Below are positions 61,174 to 64,000 of a stretch of DNA of 64,000 nucleotides, one piece after another (position 1 is the first letter of the stretch; each line of letters begins with the position of its first letter). The stretch comes from Pseudovibrio exalbescens DSM 16456 (GTDB taxonomy: Bacteria; Pseudomonadota; Alphaproteobacteria; Rhizobiales; Stappiaceae). Position numbers and translations under genes: made by a program. The stretch is taken from the NCBI RefSeq assembly GCF_000422785.1, contig NZ_AUGS01000017.1:23348-87347 (forward strand). Direction: 5' to 3'. The notes beneath the pieces are model-generated. The model saw only the letters and a list, made by a program, of their open reading frames with translations, was not told the origin of the DNA and did no database searches.

Positions 61174-61833
61174 TCAGGCAAGCGCTTTCTTGATCAAAGC
61201 CGCAACCGCCTCTGATGACTGCGGGTTCTGGCCAGTGATCAGGTTGCCATCACGCACAGCCTTGGGCTGCCAGTCGTCGGCGCGTTGGTGGATGGCGCCC
61301 AGATCCTTGAGGCGCCTTTCCACGAGAAACGGAACATTCTCCGTCGCACCGGCCTGTGCTTCTTCGCTGTCGGTAAACGAGGCGAGGGTGCGTCCCTTGA
61401 CGAATGGCACGCCATCAGCATCCCGCATGCCGCCGAACACCGCTGGTGCATGGCACACACTGGAGACAATCTTTCCTGCAGCGTCAAAGCTGTAGATAAG
61501 TTCATGCAGTTTTTGGTTGAATGGCATGTCAAATGACGTGCCATGCCCTCCGGGCATGTAGATGGCGTCAAACTCTGGTGCATCAAAACTGTCGAACGGG
61601 GGCGTGTTGTCCAGTTCGGCAATGGCGTCAGCCCACAGAGACTTTTGTTCGTCCGTTGGCGCGCTGTTGGGATCAACCGGAACGGTCCCGCCGGCGACCG
61701 AGCTAACGGTAATGTCGAAGCCGGCCTGTTTCAAAAGGATGTAGGGGGCGGCATATTCTTCTAGCCAGACCCCTGTGGGGGTTCCATCCAGCATGTAATT
61801 GTGACTTGTCAGTACGAACAGGATCTTCTTCAT
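61174..61833 (-). CDS. DJ-1/PfpI family type 1 glutamine amidotransferase-like protein
   Basis: A 219-residue protein from MKKILFVLTSHN behind GGAAGGAGG (the frame is open 22 codons up). It matches Hsp31/YajL-like glyoxalase III proteins: GVWLEEYAAPYILLKQAGF, IYMPGGHGTSFDMP, and the nucleophile elbow SSVCHAPAVF with Cys about 134. Family members remove methylglyoxal or act as chaperones. It is divergent from a LysR gene, which probably controls it. Confidence 0.9.
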   Translation of the reverse strand: MKKILFVLTSHNYMLDGTPTGVWLEEYAAPYILLKQAGFDITVSSVAGGTVPVDPNSAPTDEQKSLWADAIAELDNTPPFDSFDAPEFDAIYMPGGHGTSFDMPFNQKLHELIYSFDAAGKIVSSVCHAPAVFGGMRDADGVPFVKGRTLASFTDSEEAQAGATENVPFLVERRLKDLGAIHQRADDWQPKAVRDGNLITGQNPQSSEAVAALIKKALA

Positions 61834-61931
61834 GACGACCTCCTTCCAACGGGTCTGTGGTGGTGGTGTGCATGTAAGAAGGCCATAGGTATTCATCAAA
61901 TAGGCTGTTCTTATTTCAGATATTCAGATAA

Positions 61932-62837
61932 ATGATATTTATGCGATATGATCTGAATGCCTTGCGATCTTTGGTGGCCTTGATGGAAGAGCGCAGTGTC
62001 AGCCGCGCCGCAGAGCGCCTGGGCATCAGCCAACCTGCGCTCAGCAACAGTTTGAACCGGTTGCGTCTGCTGTTGCAGGACCCTTTGTTTGTACGTGAGC
62101 GCTACGGCATGCGCCCTACTGAAAAGGCACAGATGATCGGCCCGATTATCGCACAGGCCTTACAGCAGATTGATGCCGTGGTTCAGGAACAGCAGGAGTT
62201 TGACCCTGCGCATGCCAAACGGCAGTTCATCATCGCAGCCAATAGCTATGTGGAATTCATTCTGATCCCGGAACTGGTTGTCAGGTTGCAACAAACGGCT
62301 CCGGGCCTCTCGATTCGGGTTGTTCCGTTTGGCACGAGCATTACCGAGAGCGGTCTTGTTTCTGGCGATACGGCCTTCGCTTTGGGGCGCGTGGTGGATC
62401 CGCCGGACAATGTGGTTGTGCAAAAACTTTTTGATGACGGGCTGCACTGCGTCGTGCGCGCCGGTCATCCATCAGTGAGCGATCCAATGACCAAAGACCA
62501 GTTTGAGCAGTTGAAACACGTCAATGTCTTGCCACCGGGGCATTTGAAGGCCGGCTTGTTTCAGGCTCTGGATCGGGTCGGATTGAAACGAGATCTGGCC
62601 GTGTCGCTCACCCATTTTTTGTCGGTACCGGACCTTATTGCGGAGACGGACTATTGCGCAACGTTGCCGAACAGAGTGTGCGCGCGTTTGGCGCAAGATC
62701 CGCGCCTCAAGCTGGTGGCGCCGCCCGCTGATCTGGGCAGATTTCCGGTGGAACTGGCTTGGCATAGCCGCTACCGCAACGATCCGGCTCACGCATGGAT
62801 GCGTCGCTTGCTTCGTGAAAGTTTTGGAGAACTCTGA
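61932..62837 (+). CDS. LysR family transcriptional regulator (NodD/LeuO-like branch)
   Basis: A 301-residue LysR protein (an ATG 9 bases later at 61941 gives the more usual MRYDLNALRSL start). HTH: SLVALMEERSVSRAAERLGISQPALSNSLNRLRLLLQDPLFVRE. The effector domain has AKRQFIIAANSYVEFILIPELV. It is divergent from the DJ-1/PfpI gene with a ~98-base gap, so it probably regulates that gene. Confidence 0.9.
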   Translation: MIFMRYDLNALRSLVALMEERSVSRAAERLGISQPALSNSLNRLRLLLQDPLFVRERYGMRPTEKAQMIGPIIAQALQQIDAVVQEQQEFDPAHAKRQFIIAANSYVEFILIPELVVRLQQTAPGLSIRVVPFGTSITESGLVSGDTAFALGRVVDPPDNVVVQKLFDDGLHCVVRAGHPSVSDPMTKDQFEQLKHVNVLPPGHLKAGLFQALDRVGLKRDLAVSLTHFLSVPDLIAETDYCATLPNRVCARLAQDPRLKLVAPPADLGRFPVELAWHSRYRNDPAHAWMRRLLRESFGEL

Positions 62838-62963
62838 CTTCGCGGTAATTTTACTGAGCAAGATCGACTGGTATTTCAGCTGGAAAGCAGATAGGACGAA
62901 ACTCTCGTAGAGAGTCTTCTCGGTTCCTCTGAGAAGCCAAGGAATAATAAGGGGCTATTTTAC

Positions 62964-63821
<858 letters not shown>

Positions 63822-63847
63822 TCCAGCCAAACGGTACATTATGCAAG

Positions 63848-63880
63848 GCGGGCAGGGGAGCGCTTTCCTGCCCGTTTTTT
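63848..63880 (+). terminator. Rho-independent terminator of pdxY
   Basis: A perfect 8-bp stem (CGGGCAGG with CCTGCCCG) and 10-base loop is followed by six T's. Confidence 0.9.
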
Positions 63881-63907
63881 GTTTTAACTAGGCGGCGTAA
63901 TCGTAAC

Positions 63908-64000
63908 TGAGCTACCTCCCGAAAATCGGACACTGACGTAAGCTACGATTTGTTGTCTGCTGGTCTTCGAGAAAAGGAGATCAGATATGTCGAAACGCAA
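63908..64000 (+). mobile_element. Putative left end of an IS3-type insertion sequence (cut by the window edge)
   Basis: The stretch from TGAGCTACCTCCCG (63908 on) through AATCGGACAC looks like a terminal inverted repeat of the IS3 family (ends in TGA, followed ~80 bases later by an orfA start behind AAGGAGA). Only one end is in view, so the target duplication and family cannot be confirmed. Confidence 0.5.
63987..64000 (+). CDS. Start of an open frame, probably transposase orfA (partial)
   Basis: An ATG at 63987 stands behind AAAAGGAGA and reads MSKR- before the window ends. This start is common in IS3 orfA proteins (DNA-binding HTH part of the transposase). Only four codons are visible, so the call rests on position after the IS-like end. 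Confidence 0.4.

Overview
The window reads as chromosome of a marine or salt-tolerant alphaproteobacterium. Points in favour are two BCCT osmolyte transporters plus a glycine-betaine binding protein, a TRAP sugar-acid transporter, a short DUF1127 protein, the short QueF type, a fused KorA subunit and a TonB receptor paired with ChaN. The genus cannot be fixed from the sequence alone. No rRNA, tRNA, CRISPR array or prophage was seen. The last ~90 bases look like the left end of an IS3-type insertion sequence.

Layout. 0-3 kb: end of a CoA-transferase, a YuiF/NhaC-type permease and a RidA protein. 3.2-9.3 kb: six polysaccharide genes (five glycosyltransferases and a TupA-like ATP-grasp), markedly AT-rich from about 4.0 kb and probably acquired by transfer. 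9.5-16.8 kb: a serine hydrolase with a degenerate SxxK motif; a sulfur operon (two YeeE/YedE halves plus a DUF442 sulfurtransferase) behind a TATTAG-N6-CTAATA operator; BenE; a BCCT transporter coupled to a 45-residue membrane peptide; and queuosine precursor genes. 16.9-18.8 kb: MarR divergent from cytochrome b561, then an unknown membrane-anchored protein. 18.9-25 kb: a LacI-controlled TRAP transporter with an IlvD/Edd sugar-acid dehydratase. 25-29.6 kb: an amino-acid ABC transporter and a secreted beta-propeller. 29.7-32.4 kb: anaerobic ribonucleotide reductase NrdDG, with a pair of NrdR-like boxes. 33-36.5 kb: a LuxR-type regulator, a candidate structured small RNA and BetT. 36.8-42 kb: TetR/EamA with a 28-bp operator, an orphan ProX-like protein, DUF1127 and an alpha/beta hydrolase. 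42.7-46.8 kb: LysR, a formate/nitrite channel fused to CBS domains, and a TDT anion exporter preceded by a perfect 22-bp palindrome that matches the sulfur operator. 46.9-49.7 kb: an unrecognised three-gene operon of helix-rich proteins next to an XRE regulator. 50-51.8 kb: two zinc-ribbon/TM2 proteins and a double SpoIIAA-like protein. 52-57 kb: TonB receptor, ChaN and an exported PP2C-like protein. 57.4-60.4 kb: KorAB. 60.8-64 kb: cold-shock protein, DJ-1/PfpI protein, LysR, PdxY and the IS end.

Themes. Several loci fit life with changing oxygen (NrdDG, KorAB, FNT channel), osmotic stress (BCCT x2, ProX) and sulfide/sulfite handling (two separated loci sharing one operator). The best candidates for something undescribed are the three-gene helical operon with its XRE gene and overlapping inverted repeats (46.9-49.7 kb), the two-locus sulfur regulon, the FNT-CBS fusion with a possible leader peptide, the 45-residue BCCT-coupled membrane peptide, the exported PP2C-like protein and the putative RNA at 34.3 kb.
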